A DNA stretch of 64,000 nucleotides, taken from contig JANNRA010000108.1 of NCBI GenBank assembly GCA_031401035.1, positions 25,866-89,865 on the forward strand, given 5' to 3'. This DNA is from JANNRA01 sp031401035 (GTDB lineage: Bacteria; Desulfobacterota; Binatia; HRBIN30; CADEER01). Positions 11,911 to 20,820 of this stretch are shown one piece after another. The stretch's first letter is position 1. Each line of letters opens with the position of its first letter. The notes below the pieces were generated by a model. That model was not told the DNA's origin. It did no database searches and saw only the letters and a program-made list of their open reading frames with translations. The translations under genes were made by a program, and so were the position numbers.

Positions 11911-11960
11911 GGCGCGGGTTCTCTCACAGCGCTGCTGGAGCGGCAAGGTGGCGATTGCCC

Positions 11961-12518
11961 TCAGAACGATGTCAGGCCGAGCAGCAGTTGCTGCGCCAGG
12001 AACGCCGGGACGGCCAGGGCGGCGGCGCGCAGGGTGCCGACGGCCGCCGCGGCGCGCATGCCGACGGTCATGCCGGCGAAGGCCCAGCCGATGAGGACGA
12101 CGTGCGCCACCAGATAGAGCGACGGCTCGAGGGCGTGCGCGGTCGCGATCAGCGCCGTCGGCGCCTGCGCGAAGGCCAGGCAGCGCAGCAGGCGGCCGTA
12201 GCCGACCGGGCGCGGCGCCGCCAGGCGCGCCGTCGCCCAGGCGACGCCGGAGTAGAGGAGCCACGACACCAGGGCGAGGGCGACGACGACGACCAGGGCA
12301 AGCGTCCACAAGCGCTCCACCTGGCTGAGGTGGTACACCGCCACCGACTCGCGTAGCAGCGCGATCAGGCACAGCACGGCGGCGGCTGGCCCGGTGGCCG
12401 CCTTCTCGTCGGCCGCCTCGCCGTAGAAGGCGCGCTGCAGGGTCAGGGCGGCGAACAGGCGGCTGACCAGCGGGCCGCGCGTCGGCCCGAGCGTCTGCGG
12501 AGGCGTCACGAACGTCAA
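11961..12518 (-). CDS. Predicted membrane protein, Yip1-like
   Basis: This 185-residue protein has about five hydrophobic segments (near 45-60, 68-92, 112-130, 135-155 and 160-180) and a soluble N-terminus of about 40 residues. The pattern and the FAQAPTALIATA segment resemble Yip1-domain proteins, but the match is weak. Its ATG overlaps the stop of the NosL-like lipoprotein gene by four bases (ATGA), showing translational coupling. The DUF35/thiolase pair lies downstream. The function is unknown. Confidence 0.6.
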   Translation of the reverse strand: MTFVTPPQTLGPTRGPLVSRLFAALTLQRAFYGEAADEKAATGPAAAVLCLIALLRESVAVYHLSQVERLWTLALVVVVALALVSWLLYSGVAWATARLAAPRPVGYGRLLRCLAFAQAPTALIATAHALEPSLYLVAHVVLIGWAFAGMTVGMRAAAAVGTLRAAALAVPAFLAQQLLLGLTSF

Positions 12519-12979
12519 CGTCCGATGCGGTCGCGCGCCTGCGCGAAGGGCAGGATCTCCCCACTGCCGCCGGTGGCGACGGCGTCCTGCGCGGCGGCGA
12601 AGCTCGGGTAGGCGATCCAGCCGTCGGCGTGCGGCGTCGCCTGCCCGGGGACGCGCGCGAACCAGGCGGCGTCGCCGTCGATCCAGCCGTCCGCGCCGGC
12701 GTCGTGGAAGCGCACCTGGCGCGGCGCCGCCGCCTCGCTGCGTAGGGCAACGAACAGGCAGGCGGGATCGTCGAACGACAGCACCGTGCCGTCGGCGCGC
12801 TGCAGCTGCGCCGCGAAGCGCGCCGCACTGATCGTCGCTTGGCAGGTGGCGCAGGCGGCGGCGCCATAGTCGGGCGGCGGCAGCGGCTCGGCGCCGCGCT
12901 GGCAGGCGGCGAGCGCGAGCGTGAGCGCCAGCGTCAGGATTGGGCGCAGCGCGCGGGAGGGGAGAGGCGAGCGCGACAT
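12515..12979 (-). CDS. NosL-like lipoprotein
   Basis: This 154-residue protein has a lipoprotein signal peptide with lipobox LALAAC (Cys26). It is probably anchored in a membrane facing the periplasm. The following CATCQATISAARFAAQL and VLSFDDPACLF resemble NosL, the copper-binding accessory lipoprotein of nitrous oxide reductase. NosL usually has Cys-x-x-Cys followed by Gly-Met; here the Met is replaced (CATCQATI), so copper binding may differ. No other nos gene is in the window. It is the first gene of the leftward run and is divergent from purC, with 90 bases between. Confidence 0.7.
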   Translation of the reverse strand: MSRSPLPSRALRPILTLALTLALAACQRGAEPLPPPDYGAAACATCQATISAARFAAQLQRADGTVLSFDDPACLFVALRSEAAAPRQVRFHDAGADGWIDGDAAWFARVPGQATPHADGWIAYPSFAAAQDAVATGGSGEILPFAQARDRIGR

Positions 12980-13069
12980 GGGAGCGTTCGTACTACGCCG
13001 GGCGGCAGCGCGCGAGCCACCTTTACTCCCTGCCGTGCCTCACATAGGGGTCGCGCCCGGAGGCTGCCG

Positions 13070-13945
13070 ATGGACGAAATTCTCTTCGAGAGCGACATCC
13101 AGGAACTGCCGCTGCTGTTCCGCGGCAAGGTGCGCGACGTGTACGATCTCGGCGACGCTTTGTTGGTGATCGCCAGCGATCGCCTGTCGGCCTTCGACGT
13201 CGTCCTGCCGACGGCGATTCCGGACAAGGGGCGCGTCCTCACCGCCCTGTCGACGTTCTGGTTCGAGCGCACCCGCCACCTGATCGCCAACCACCTGCTC
13301 GACCGCCGCCTCGAGGACACGGTGCCGGCGGCATGGGTCGAGCGCCTGCGTGGCCGCACCCACATCGTCCGCAAAGCGAAGGCTCTGCCGGTCGAGGCGG
13401 TGGTGCGCGGCTACCTGGCCGGTTCGGGATGGGAGGAGTACAAGCGCAGCGGCACGGTGTGCGGCGCCGCGCTGCCGGCGGGACTGCGCCAGGCCGACCC
13501 GCTCCCGGAGCCGATCTTCACGCCTTCGACCAAGGCGCCGCAGGGCGAGCACGACGAGAACATCTCGTTCGAGGCGGCGGCGAAGCTGATCGGCGCCGAC
13601 GTCGCCGCGCGCGTGCGCGATCTGTCCATCGCCATCTATCGCTTCGGGGCCGAGTGGGCGGCGCAGCGCGGCATCATCATCGCCGATACCAAGTTCGAGT
13701 TCGGCCTGCTGGACGGCGAACTGCTGCTCATCGACGAGGTGATGACGCCCGACTCCTCGCGCTTCTGGCCGCAGGACGAGTACCGACCGGGCATGTCGCC
13801 GCCGAGCTTCGATAAGCAGTATGTGCGCGACTACCTGCTCGAGATCGGTTGGAACAAGACTCCGCCGGGTCCCGAACTGCCACCGGAAGTAGTGCGGCAT
13901 ACCTCGGCGAAGTACCGCGAGGCATTGAAGCGGTTGACGACGTAA
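13070..13945 (+). CDS. purC: Phosphoribosylaminoimidazole-succinocarboxamide synthase
   Basis: This 291-residue SAICAR synthetase joins aspartate to CAIR in purine synthesis. The family landmarks appear in order: FRGKVRDVYDLGD, VIASDRLSAFDVVLP, IPDKGRVLT, VEAVVRGYLAGSGWEEY, STKAPQGEHDENIS, IADTKFEFGL and DEVMTPDSSRFWP. The length is that of the longer bacterial/eukaryote-like type. The ATG at 13070 follows GGAGGCTG. The gene stands alone and ends just before a palindromic repeat that separates it from the convergent tsaC-like gene. Confidence 0.97.
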   Translation: MDEILFESDIQELPLLFRGKVRDVYDLGDALLVIASDRLSAFDVVLPTAIPDKGRVLTALSTFWFERTRHLIANHLLDRRLEDTVPAAWVERLRGRTHIVRKAKALPVEAVVRGYLAGSGWEEYKRSGTVCGAALPAGLRQADPLPEPIFTPSTKAPQGEHDENISFEAAAKLIGADVAARVRDLSIAIYRFGAEWAAQRGIIIADTKFEFGLLDGELLLIDEVMTPDSSRFWPQDEYRPGMSPPSFDKQYVRDYLLEIGWNKTPPGPELPPEVVRHTSAKYREALKRLTT

Positions 13946-13957
13946 GCTTCCTTTCTG

Positions 13958-14040
13958 TGGAGGGCGCCGCCCCGTCGGCGCCTGTTGGATGACGCCGCGC
14001 GTCTTCGCTTCAACAGGCGCCGACGGGGCAGCGCCCTCCA
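13958..14040. repeat. 83-bp palindromic repeat, copy 1 (intergenic)
   Basis: Two 30-base arms (13958-13987 and 14011-14040) are complementary with one mismatch and flank a 23-base loop. The same 83-bp element occurs at 25208-25290, with about 65 of 83 bases identical. Copy 1 lies between the convergent purC and tsaC-like genes. The RNA hairpin could end transcription from both sides, but it has no T-tract. It is best read as a dispersed palindromic element of the REP/RPE kind. Read on the minus strand it is free of stops and encodes a peptide nearly the same as that of copy 2. Confidence 0.85.
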
Positions 14041-14051
14041 GTCCCTGACTC

Positions 14052-15017
14052 TCAGTGTCCGGCCTGCGCCGCGCGGCGCAGGCGATCCATGATCGCGCGG
14101 CCGATGCCGCGCTCCGGCACGGCGACAACGTCGGCGCGAGCGTAGCCGCCCGCGTCGAGCGCACGCAGCGCCCCGAACAGACGTGCCGCGGCCGTGACGA
14201 GATCGCCGTCGGGCGACAGCTGGAGCACGTCGCGATAGCCGCTGGTGTCGGTCACCGGACCGGCCGTCAGCAGCGCCGCCCCGGCGCGGTCCGCGATGGC
14301 CACCGCGGCCGGCGAGGCGACGATCACCAGCGGCGTGCGCGGGGCGTAGTGACGGGGCAGTTGGCCTGGCGCGGTCGGCAGCGCCTCGGCGGCGGCGATG
14401 TGCAGCGGCCCCAGCATTGCTTCGAGTTCCTCGAGCCCGATCAGCCCCGGTCGCAGCAGCGCCGGCTGCGTAGCCAGGAACGAGACGATGGTCGACTCGA
14501 GCCCGACCCGGCAGGGTCCGCCGTCGAGGATGAGCGGAACGGCGGCGCCGAGTTGGTCGGCGACGTGGGCGGCGGTGGTGGGGCTGACGTAGCCGAAGGG
14601 ATTGGCGCTCGGCGCCGCGATCGGCCGCCCCACCGCGCGCAGCAGGGCCTGCGCGACGGCGTGGTCCGGCACCCGCACGGCGACCGAGTCGAGGCCAGCC
14701 GTGACCAGATCGGGAATCAACGCCGTGCGCGGCAGGACGACGGTGAGCGGGCCGGGCCAGTAACGCGCCACCAGGCGGCGTGCCGCGTCGGGCACCGCCC
14801 GCGCCACCGCATCCAGGTCGGCGGCGTCGGCGAGATGCACGATCAGCGGATCGAAGGACGGCCGGTCCTTGATCGCGAAGACGCGCGCCGCGGCCTGTGC
14901 GTCGGTGGCGTCGGCGCCGAGTCCGTACACCGTCTCGGTCGGGAAGGCGACGACGCCACCGCCGCGCAGGTGCCGCGCGGCTTCGGCAATGGCGTCGGGG
15001 GTGGCGGCACGGATCAT
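14052..15017 (-). CDS. L-threonylcarbamoyladenylate synthase (Sua5/YrdC family)
   Basis: This 321-residue protein makes threonylcarbamoyl-AMP for the t6A37 modification of tRNA. The YrdC domain (about 1-200) shows VVAFPTETVYGLGADA, KDRPSFDPLIVH, WPGPLTVVL, VAVRVPDH and PSANPFGYVSPT. The extra C-terminal domain (about 215-321), with LPRHYAPRTPL, makes it the long Sua5 type rather than the short TsaC type. It starts 4 bases after the HEAT-repeat gene stop, so the two are probably co-transcribed. Its 3' end faces purC across the palindromic repeat. Confidence 0.95.
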   Translation of the reverse strand: MIRAATPDAIAEAARHLRGGGVVAFPTETVYGLGADATDAQAAARVFAIKDRPSFDPLIVHLADAADLDAVARAVPDAARRLVARYWPGPLTVVLPRTALIPDLVTAGLDSVAVRVPDHAVAQALLRAVGRPIAAPSANPFGYVSPTTAAHVADQLGAAVPLILDGGPCRVGLESTIVSFLATQPALLRPGLIGLEELEAMLGPLHIAAAEALPTAPGQLPRHYAPRTPLVIVASPAAVAIADRAGAALLTAGPVTDTSGYRDVLQLSPDGDLVTAAARLFGALRALDAGGYARADVVAVPERGIGRAIMDRLRRAAQAGH

Positions 15018-15021
15018 CGCG

Positions 15022-16653
15022 TCAGCTGCGCCAGCTTGGCGTCAGCAGCGCCAGCTTGTTCTTCGCCGCCTTGCCCACCTTGGTTCGCCCATGGCGCTCG
15101 CCGAGGTGTTCGAGCAGCTCGGCGGCGACGCTGCGAGCGTCGCCGCGCGCCTCGGCGAGGGCAAAGGCGACGTAGTAGAGATCCTCCGGTTCGAGGCTGC
15201 GTTCCTTGCGCAGGCGTTCGCCGAGCGGGAAGGGCGTCTCGGCCAGGGCGCGGATGGCGTCGAGCCCGGCATCGCGCGGGCGCACGGCGGCGCCGGGCGG
15301 GTGCTTGTGGCTCTTCAGCGTGGCCACCGCGAAGGCATAGCGAGTTTCCTCGTCCCAGGCCGGCGTGTCGCGCAACAGGGCCAGCCAGCGTGCCGCGTCC
15401 GCAAAGCGCTTGCGCTTGCGCAGCGCCTCGGCACGGGCGGTGATCTGGGCCTGCAGCCAGGCCGGATCGAGGGCCTGCAGGACATGCTGCAGGGCGGCGT
15501 ACAAGCGGTCCTCGCGTCCTTCCAGGGCGGCGCTGAGTCGGTTCCAGAGGGCGGTGAGCGTGTCGCGCTTCCAGGCGCGCTCGTGCAGCAGGACGATGTC
15601 GGCGATGGTCCAGGCCTTACGCTCGTCGTCGCAGGCGAGCAGTTCCTTCATCAGCGGGAGGCGTGCGGCGGGCAGCGTCTTGAGTGTCGCGATGGCCTGA
15701 TCGCGGCGCGCGTAACTGTCGTCGGTGAGGTAACCGATCAGGGTCTTCACGACGCCGCCGGAGTCGAATCCGCCGAGCTTGCCGACGGCGAAGCGCTTGA
15801 CCATCGGTTGCGGGCTCTCGGCCAGCTGACTGAGGCGCGGCAGATGGGAGCGGTCGAGGGTCTGATCCTCGAGCAGGCGGATGGCCGGGCGCAGGACGCC
15901 GGCCTCGTCGTCATGGTCGAGGAGCGGCAGCAGCGCCGCGATCTCGGCCGTGTTGAGGGTCTTGCCGCGCAGGCAGTGGGTGAGCGCGCCGAGGGCGTGG
16001 ACACGGACGACGAACGGCTCGCGCGCCTCGAGCATGGCGAGCAGCGGCTTGCGGGCTCGCGCGTCGGCGATGGCGCCGAACAGCTTCGCCGCGGCGACCA
16101 GATGGGTGCGGTGGCCGCGCGCGCCGGCGGCGAGGGCCTCGACGCGGCGCAGGACGTCGCCGCGCTCCTTCTCCGCCAGCGTCGGCACGACGGCGAGGAG
16201 GGCGTCGCAGGCGATGCGGTTGGTGTCGAAGTCATCGCCGGCCATCAACTCGAACAGCGTCTCGAGCGCCGCGCCGCTGCGCACCCGCGCGCACAGCTCG
16301 ACGATGGCGGCGAGGCGGCGGCGCGGCGCATCCTTGAGGCGCTTGCGCGCCGCCGTGACTGCTGCGGCGCCGAGCGGCGCGATGATCCGCACGGCGCGCT
16401 GGCGCACCGGCTCGTCCTCGCTGTCGAACAGCGGCAGGACGGCATCGACGGTGAGCGGCGTGCGGACCTGCTCGAAGTAGCCGAGGGCGAAATCGCGCAC
16501 CAAGACGTTGGGACTGGCGAGAGCCCCGGCGACGGCCTGCGCGACTGGGGCCTCGGCGGCGCCGAGGTGCGTCACGACGACCAGCGCCGCGCAGCGCGCT
16601 TCAACGTCACTGCCAGCGAGCAGCCCGACGACGCGTTTGAGGGTGGCGTCCAC
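15022..16653 (-). CDS. HEAT-repeat protein
   Basis: This 543-residue soluble protein begins at a GTG. It is built of tandem helical hairpins of about 30-40 residues, with recurring patterns such as AEAPVAQAVAGALASPNVLVRDFALGYF and VLPLFDSEDEPVRQRAVRIIAPLG in the N-terminal two thirds. The C-terminal part (about 370-543) is less regular and ends in a basic tail. No catalytic motif is visible. HEAT proteins act as protein-protein scaffolds. It directly precedes the Sua5-type gene but shares no evident function with it. The role is unknown. Confidence 0.8.
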   Translation of the reverse strand: MDATLKRVVGLLAGSDVEARCAALVVVTHLGAAEAPVAQAVAGALASPNVLVRDFALGYFEQVRTPLTVDAVLPLFDSEDEPVRQRAVRIIAPLGAAAVTAARKRLKDAPRRRLAAIVELCARVRSGAALETLFELMAGDDFDTNRIACDALLAVVPTLAEKERGDVLRRVEALAAGARGHRTHLVAAAKLFGAIADARARKPLLAMLEAREPFVVRVHALGALTHCLRGKTLNTAEIAALLPLLDHDDEAGVLRPAIRLLEDQTLDRSHLPRLSQLAESPQPMVKRFAVGKLGGFDSGGVVKTLIGYLTDDSYARRDQAIATLKTLPAARLPLMKELLACDDERKAWTIADIVLLHERAWKRDTLTALWNRLSAALEGREDRLYAALQHVLQALDPAWLQAQITARAEALRKRKRFADAARWLALLRDTPAWDEETRYAFAVATLKSHKHPPGAAVRPRDAGLDAIRALAETPFPLGERLRKERSLEPEDLYYVAFALAEARGDARSVAAELLEHLGERHGRTKVGKAAKNKLALLTPSWRS

Positions 16654-16758
16654 GCGCGCGTGCTACCAGAGGTCCTCGCGTGGCGGAAGCGCGGCGCCTC
16701 CCTGGCGAGGTGACGGTCGGCGTGCGAGAAGCGTCGCGCAGGCAAGGGAGGGCACGGC

Positions 16759-17601
16759 GTGGAGTTCCGCGACAAGGTCGTCATCGTCACCGGCGCGTCG
16801 TCCGGCATCGGCTACGAGGCGGCGCTGGCCTTCGCGCGCCGCGGCGCCGTTGTCGTCGCCGTGGCGCGCCGCGAGGCATTGCTGCAGCGGCTGATCGAGG
16901 CCTGCAGGCCGGACTCGCCGCGGTCGTTCTACCGCGTCGCCGACCTCGGCGAACAAGCTGCCGCCGAGGGCGTCGTGGCGGAGACCGTCGCGCGCCTGGG
17001 CCGGCTCGACGTGCTGGTCAACAACGCCGCGATCTCCAAACACAAGCACACCTTTCACACCAGCGCCGCGGAGGCCGACCTGGTGATGCGGGTGAACTTC
17101 ATGTCGTGCGTCTGGACGACCTACGCGGCGCTACCGCCGATGCTGTGCCAGGGCGGCGGCACGATCGTCAACGTGTCGTCCTTCGCCGCCAAGGTCTCGC
17201 CGCCGCGCGAGGGCCTCTACGCCGCCTCGAAGGCGGCGATGAACGCCTTCACCGAGGGACTGTGGAACGACCTCGCCGGGTCGGGCATTCACGCCGCCAT
17301 CGTCAACCCGGGCCCGATCGACACCGAGATCTGGGAGAAGGAGGACGAGCCGCCGTCGTACAAGGGACCGAAGTACCCGCCCAAGATCGTCGTCGACGCG
17401 ATCTTCGAGGTCATCGAACGCCGCCGCTACGAGGTCACCATCCCGCGCCGCAACCCGATGCTGATCACCGCCCGGCTGCTGCGCCTGCTCCTGCCCGGCG
17501 TGCTGCGCATGGGGATGGCGAGGACCGAGCCGGTGCCGGTGGAACTCATCGAGCGGGCGCGTGAACGGGCCCGCGCCGGAGTCGAGCCGGCGCCGCGTTA
17601 G
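16759..17601 (+). CDS. SDR-family NAD(P)-dependent oxidoreductase
   Basis: This 280-residue classical short-chain dehydrogenase begins at GTG 16759. The cofactor motif TGASSGIG is at residues 11-18 and NNAA at 88-91. The catalytic residues are Ser140/141 in NVSSFAAK with Tyr154 and Lys158 in YAASK. The basic Arg after the second strand (AVARREA) favours NADPH. The C-terminal extension (about 225-280) is hydrophobic (MLITARLLRLLLPGVLRMG) and may touch a membrane, as in lipid-acting SDRs. It is divergent from the HEAT gene. The substrate is unknown. Confidence 0.92.
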   Translation: MEFRDKVVIVTGASSGIGYEAALAFARRGAVVVAVARREALLQRLIEACRPDSPRSFYRVADLGEQAAAEGVVAETVARLGRLDVLVNNAAISKHKHTFHTSAAEADLVMRVNFMSCVWTTYAALPPMLCQGGGTIVNVSSFAAKVSPPREGLYAASKAAMNAFTEGLWNDLAGSGIHAAIVNPGPIDTEIWEKEDEPPSYKGPKYPPKIVVDAIFEVIERRRYEVTIPRRNPMLITARLLRLLLPGVLRMGMARTEPVPVELIERARERARAGVEPAPR

Positions 17602-17630
17602 TGGTGCGGCGTCGCGACCGCGGCGCCCAT

Positions 17631-17981
17631 TCACTCGCCTTCAGGCCAGCTCGCCAAGACCTCCCCGTCGCGGATCTCCAATGGCACCGGTGTCAGGCAC
17701 TGGCCGAGCGGCGGGCCGGCGACGCAGGTGCCGCCGACGGGCTCGTAGAGGGCGCCGTGCGTCGCGCAGAGGATGTGCGCGCCATCATCGCTGAGGAACT
17801 GGTTCTCGACCCAGTCCATGGTCATCGGGATGTGGCAGCAGCGATTGACGTAGGCGACGAAGCGGCCGCCGTGGTTGAGCACGAATGCCTCGAGCTCGCG
17901 CCCGTCACGGGTGAGGAAGAACTTCTTGGTGTGGCCGTCCGCGACCTCGTCGACTCGCGCCACCGGCGTCTGCGTCTGCAT
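17631..17981 (-). CDS. Rieske [2Fe-2S] domain protein
   Basis: This 116-residue protein is a free-standing Rieske ferredoxin-like domain. Its cluster ligands are Cys48 and His50 (CCHIPM) and Cys72 and His75 (CATHGALYEP). The residue between the first Cys and His is itself a Cys. The long insertion between the two motifs and the lack of a disulfide pair place it among soluble Rieske ferredoxins. It may pass electrons to an oxygenase, but none is nearby. It is convergent with the SDR gene (29 bases) and divergent from the cyclophilin gene. Confidence 0.9.
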   Translation of the reverse strand: MQTQTPVARVDEVADGHTKKFFLTRDGRELEAFVLNHGGRFVAYVNRCCHIPMTMDWVENQFLSDDGAHILCATHGALYEPVGGTCVAGPPLGQCLTPVPLEIRDGEVLASWPEGE

Positions 17982-17994
17982 ACGAAGCGCCAGC

Positions 17995-18022
17995 TTGCAC
18001 CCAACCCCCAGGCTGGTACAAC
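17995..18022 (+). promoter_or_regulatory. Predicted sigma70 promoter of the cyclophilin gene
   Basis: TTGCAC at 17995-18000 and TACAAC at 18017-18022 are separated by 16 bases, giving a likely start near 18029. The GAGGAG ribosome-binding site (18044-18049) lies six bases before the ATG at 18056. The box overlaps the upstream side of the divergent Rieske gene. Confidence 0.5.
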
Positions 18023-18055
18023 CCGGCGCACCATTCCAGTCGTGAGGAGCGTGCC

Positions 18056-18634
18056 ATGCGGGTCATTGTTGGAGCTATTGTGTTGTTGGGTCTTGGGGTT
18101 TTCGGCGCCGGGCCCGCCGAGGCGGGTAATCCCGTCGTACTGATGAAGACGTCGCTGGGCGAGATCACCATCGAGCTCGACCAGGCCAAGGCGCCGGAGA
18201 GCACCAAGAACTTCCTCTCGTACGCGAAGGACAAGGCCTACGACGGCACGGTGTTCCATCGAGTCATCCCGAATTTCATGATCCAGGGCGGTGGCTTCGA
18301 CAAGGACATGAACCAGAAGGCGACCAAGCCGCCGATCAAGAACGAGGCCGGTAACGAACTGCGCAACCTCAAGGGTACGATCGCCATGGCGCGTACCGGC
18401 GATCCGAACAGCGCCACGTCGCAGTTCTTCATCAGCACCAAGGACAACGCCTTCCTCGACCACCGCGACGACAGCCCGCAGGGCTACGGGTATGCCGTCT
18501 TCGGCAAGGTGGTGAAGGGTATGGACGTGGTCGACAAGATCGCTGCGGTGCCGACGACCACCAAGATGCCGCACCAGAACGTGCCGGTGACGTCGGTCGT
18601 GATCGAGAGCGTGACCGTCATTGAGGGCAACTGA
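18056..18634 (+). CDS. Peptidyl-prolyl cis-trans isomerase, cyclophilin type, exported
   Basis: This 192-residue protein has a signal peptide (residues 1-23, cleavage likely after AEA), so it is predicted periplasmic, like PpiA. The cyclophilin domain has VFHRVIPNFMIQGGGF, with the catalytic Arg in FHR, and ATSQFFIS. The IKNEAGNELRNLKGTIAMAR segment is usual for bacterial cyclophilins. It catalyses proline isomerisation in exported proteins. Its stop codon lies in the first unit of a 32-bp tandem triplication that leads into the HAD gene. Confidence 0.94.
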   Translation: MRVIVGAIVLLGLGVFGAGPAEAGNPVVLMKTSLGEITIELDQAKAPESTKNFLSYAKDKAYDGTVFHRVIPNFMIQGGGFDKDMNQKATKPPIKNEAGNELRNLKGTIAMARTGDPNSATSQFFISTKDNAFLDHRDDSPQGYGYAVFGKVVKGMDVVDKIAAVPTTTKMPHQNVPVTSVVIESVTVIEGN

Positions 18635-18718
18635 GCGGCGCTGCCGCCGCCGGGGAGGGCAACTGAGCGCCGCCGCCGCCGCCGGGGAGGGCAACTGAGC
18701 GCCGCCGCCGCCGCCGGG
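18623..18718. repeat. Three tandem 32-bp units over the cyclophilin stop codon
   Basis: Units start at 18623, 18655 and 18687, each with GAGGGCAACTGAGC followed by a GCC-rich tract. Units 2 and 3 are identical and unit 1 differs at a few bases. Each unit carries the cyclophilin terminal Asn-stop (AACTGA) and a GGAGGG Shine-Dalgarno-like stretch. Because 32 is not a multiple of 3, each copy changes frame. The array ends one base before the first HAD codon. Confidence 0.9.
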
Positions 18719-19369
18719 GTGATCTTCGACCTTGACGGCGTCATCATCGATTCCGAGGAGCTGCAGCATCGGGCCTACAACCAGGTGCTGCAGCCCTTCG
18801 GCATTCAGGTGGACGCGGCCGTCTACGGACGCGAGTGGATCGCGGCTGGGCGGGGCCCGGAGTACGCGGTGCGCGAACTCGGCCTGCCGCTGACGCCGAG
18901 CGAGCTGCGCCGCCGCAAGGACCCCGTCTATCACGCGCTGATGCGCAGCGAGATCACCTTGGTCCCCGGCGCCGCCGCGGCGATCGCCCGCCTCGCCGGC
19001 GCGTTTCCGCTCGCCGTGGCGACGAACTCCAATGCGGCCGACACCGGCTTCGTGCTCGAGCGGTTTGGGCTGGGTGCGCTCTTCACCACGGTCGTGACGC
19101 GCGAGCACTACGCGGACGCTAAGCCGGCGCCGGATGCCTTCGCCACCGCCGCCGGGCGCCTGGCCCTGCCGCCGGCTCGCTGCGTGGTGATCGAGGATGC
19201 GGCCAAGGGGGTGCGGGCGGCGGCGGCGGCCGGCTGCCCCTGCATCGCCTTCCCGCACGACTACACGGCGGACAACGATGTTGGCACGGCGCAGGCGGTC
19301 ATCCGATCGCTCGACGAGCTGACGGTGCAACTGGTGCGCTCCGTCCTCGACGGCGTACCGAAGGAGTGA
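18719..19369 (+). CDS. HAD-family hydrolase (beta-phosphoglucomutase/phosphatase-like)
   Basis: This 216-residue HAD protein has motif I FDLDGVIIDSE (Asp4, Asp6), motif II TNSNA, motif III Lys in KPAPDAF and motif IV VIEDAAKGVRAAAAAGC. The helical cap between motifs I and II is of the beta-phosphoglucomutase/GS1 type. It dephosphorylates or isomerises a small phosphate ester. The start is uncertain. GTG at 18719 gives almost no residues before motif I. A CTG at 18695 in the last tandem unit has GGAGGG five bases upstream and would add eight residues (LSAAAAAG). Confidence 0.9.
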   Translation: MIFDLDGVIIDSEELQHRAYNQVLQPFGIQVDAAVYGREWIAAGRGPEYAVRELGLPLTPSELRRRKDPVYHALMRSEITLVPGAAAAIARLAGAFPLAVATNSNAADTGFVLERFGLGALFTTVVTREHYADAKPAPDAFATAAGRLALPPARCVVIEDAAKGVRAAAAAGCPCIAFPHDYTADNDVGTAQAVIRSLDELTVQLVRSVLDGVPKE

Positions 19370-19371
19370 CG

Positions 19372-19764
19372 ATGGACACCGAAACAATCGCCCGCTTTCT
19401 GGTGACGGCCTTCTTCGCCGTCGTCTTCCTGCAGTCGGCGCTCGACAAGCTGACCGACTCCGCCGGCAACCTCGAGTTCCTCGCCGGGCACTTCAAGAAC
19501 AGCCCGTTCCCGGAGAGCCTGGTGCGGCAGATGTTCTGGGTGCTGACCGGGCTCGAGGCGCTAGCGGGCGGGCTGTGCGGCCTCGGCGTGCTGTTCTTCA
19601 GTTATACGCGCGAGGGGTGGAACCTGGCTTCGTTGGGCATCGCGGTGGGCGGGCTGGCGCTGCTGGCGTTGATCATCGGGCAGCGCTTCGCCAAGGATTA
19701 CGCGGGCGCCGCGGTGGTGGCGGCGTACTTTGCCGTGGCGTTGATCGGGCTGGCGTTCTTCTGA
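19372..19764 (+). CDS. DoxX-like four-helix membrane protein
   Basis: This 130-residue protein has four hydrophobic helices (about 5-25, 55-75, 83-101 and 108-128) and an FLQSALDKL segment, as in the DoxX/DoxD family. AAGGAG at 19361-19366 precedes the ATG by five bases and overlaps the end of the HAD gene, so the two genes are coupled. DoxX-like proteins are inner-membrane proteins tied to redox balance or quinone chemistry. The exact role is unknown. Confidence 0.75.
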   Translation: MDTETIARFLVTAFFAVVFLQSALDKLTDSAGNLEFLAGHFKNSPFPESLVRQMFWVLTGLEALAGGLCGLGVLFFSYTREGWNLASLGIAVGGLALLALIIGQRFAKDYAGAAVVAAYFAVALIGLAFF

Positions 19765-19803
19765 TCCCCGCACCCGGCGCTCTCTGCGGGAAACGGGGTC
19801 GAA

Positions 19804-20816
<1,013 letters not shown>

Positions 20817-20820
<4 letters not shown>

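Noticed and set aside
13958..14040. Palindrome copy 1 as a simple rho-independent terminator
   Set aside because: There is no T-tract on either side, and the same element occurs inside a gene, so a repeat element explains it better. It may still stop transcription.
18623..18718. The 32-bp tandem array as a CRISPR array
   Set aside because: The units are directly adjacent with no spacers, and there are no cas genes.
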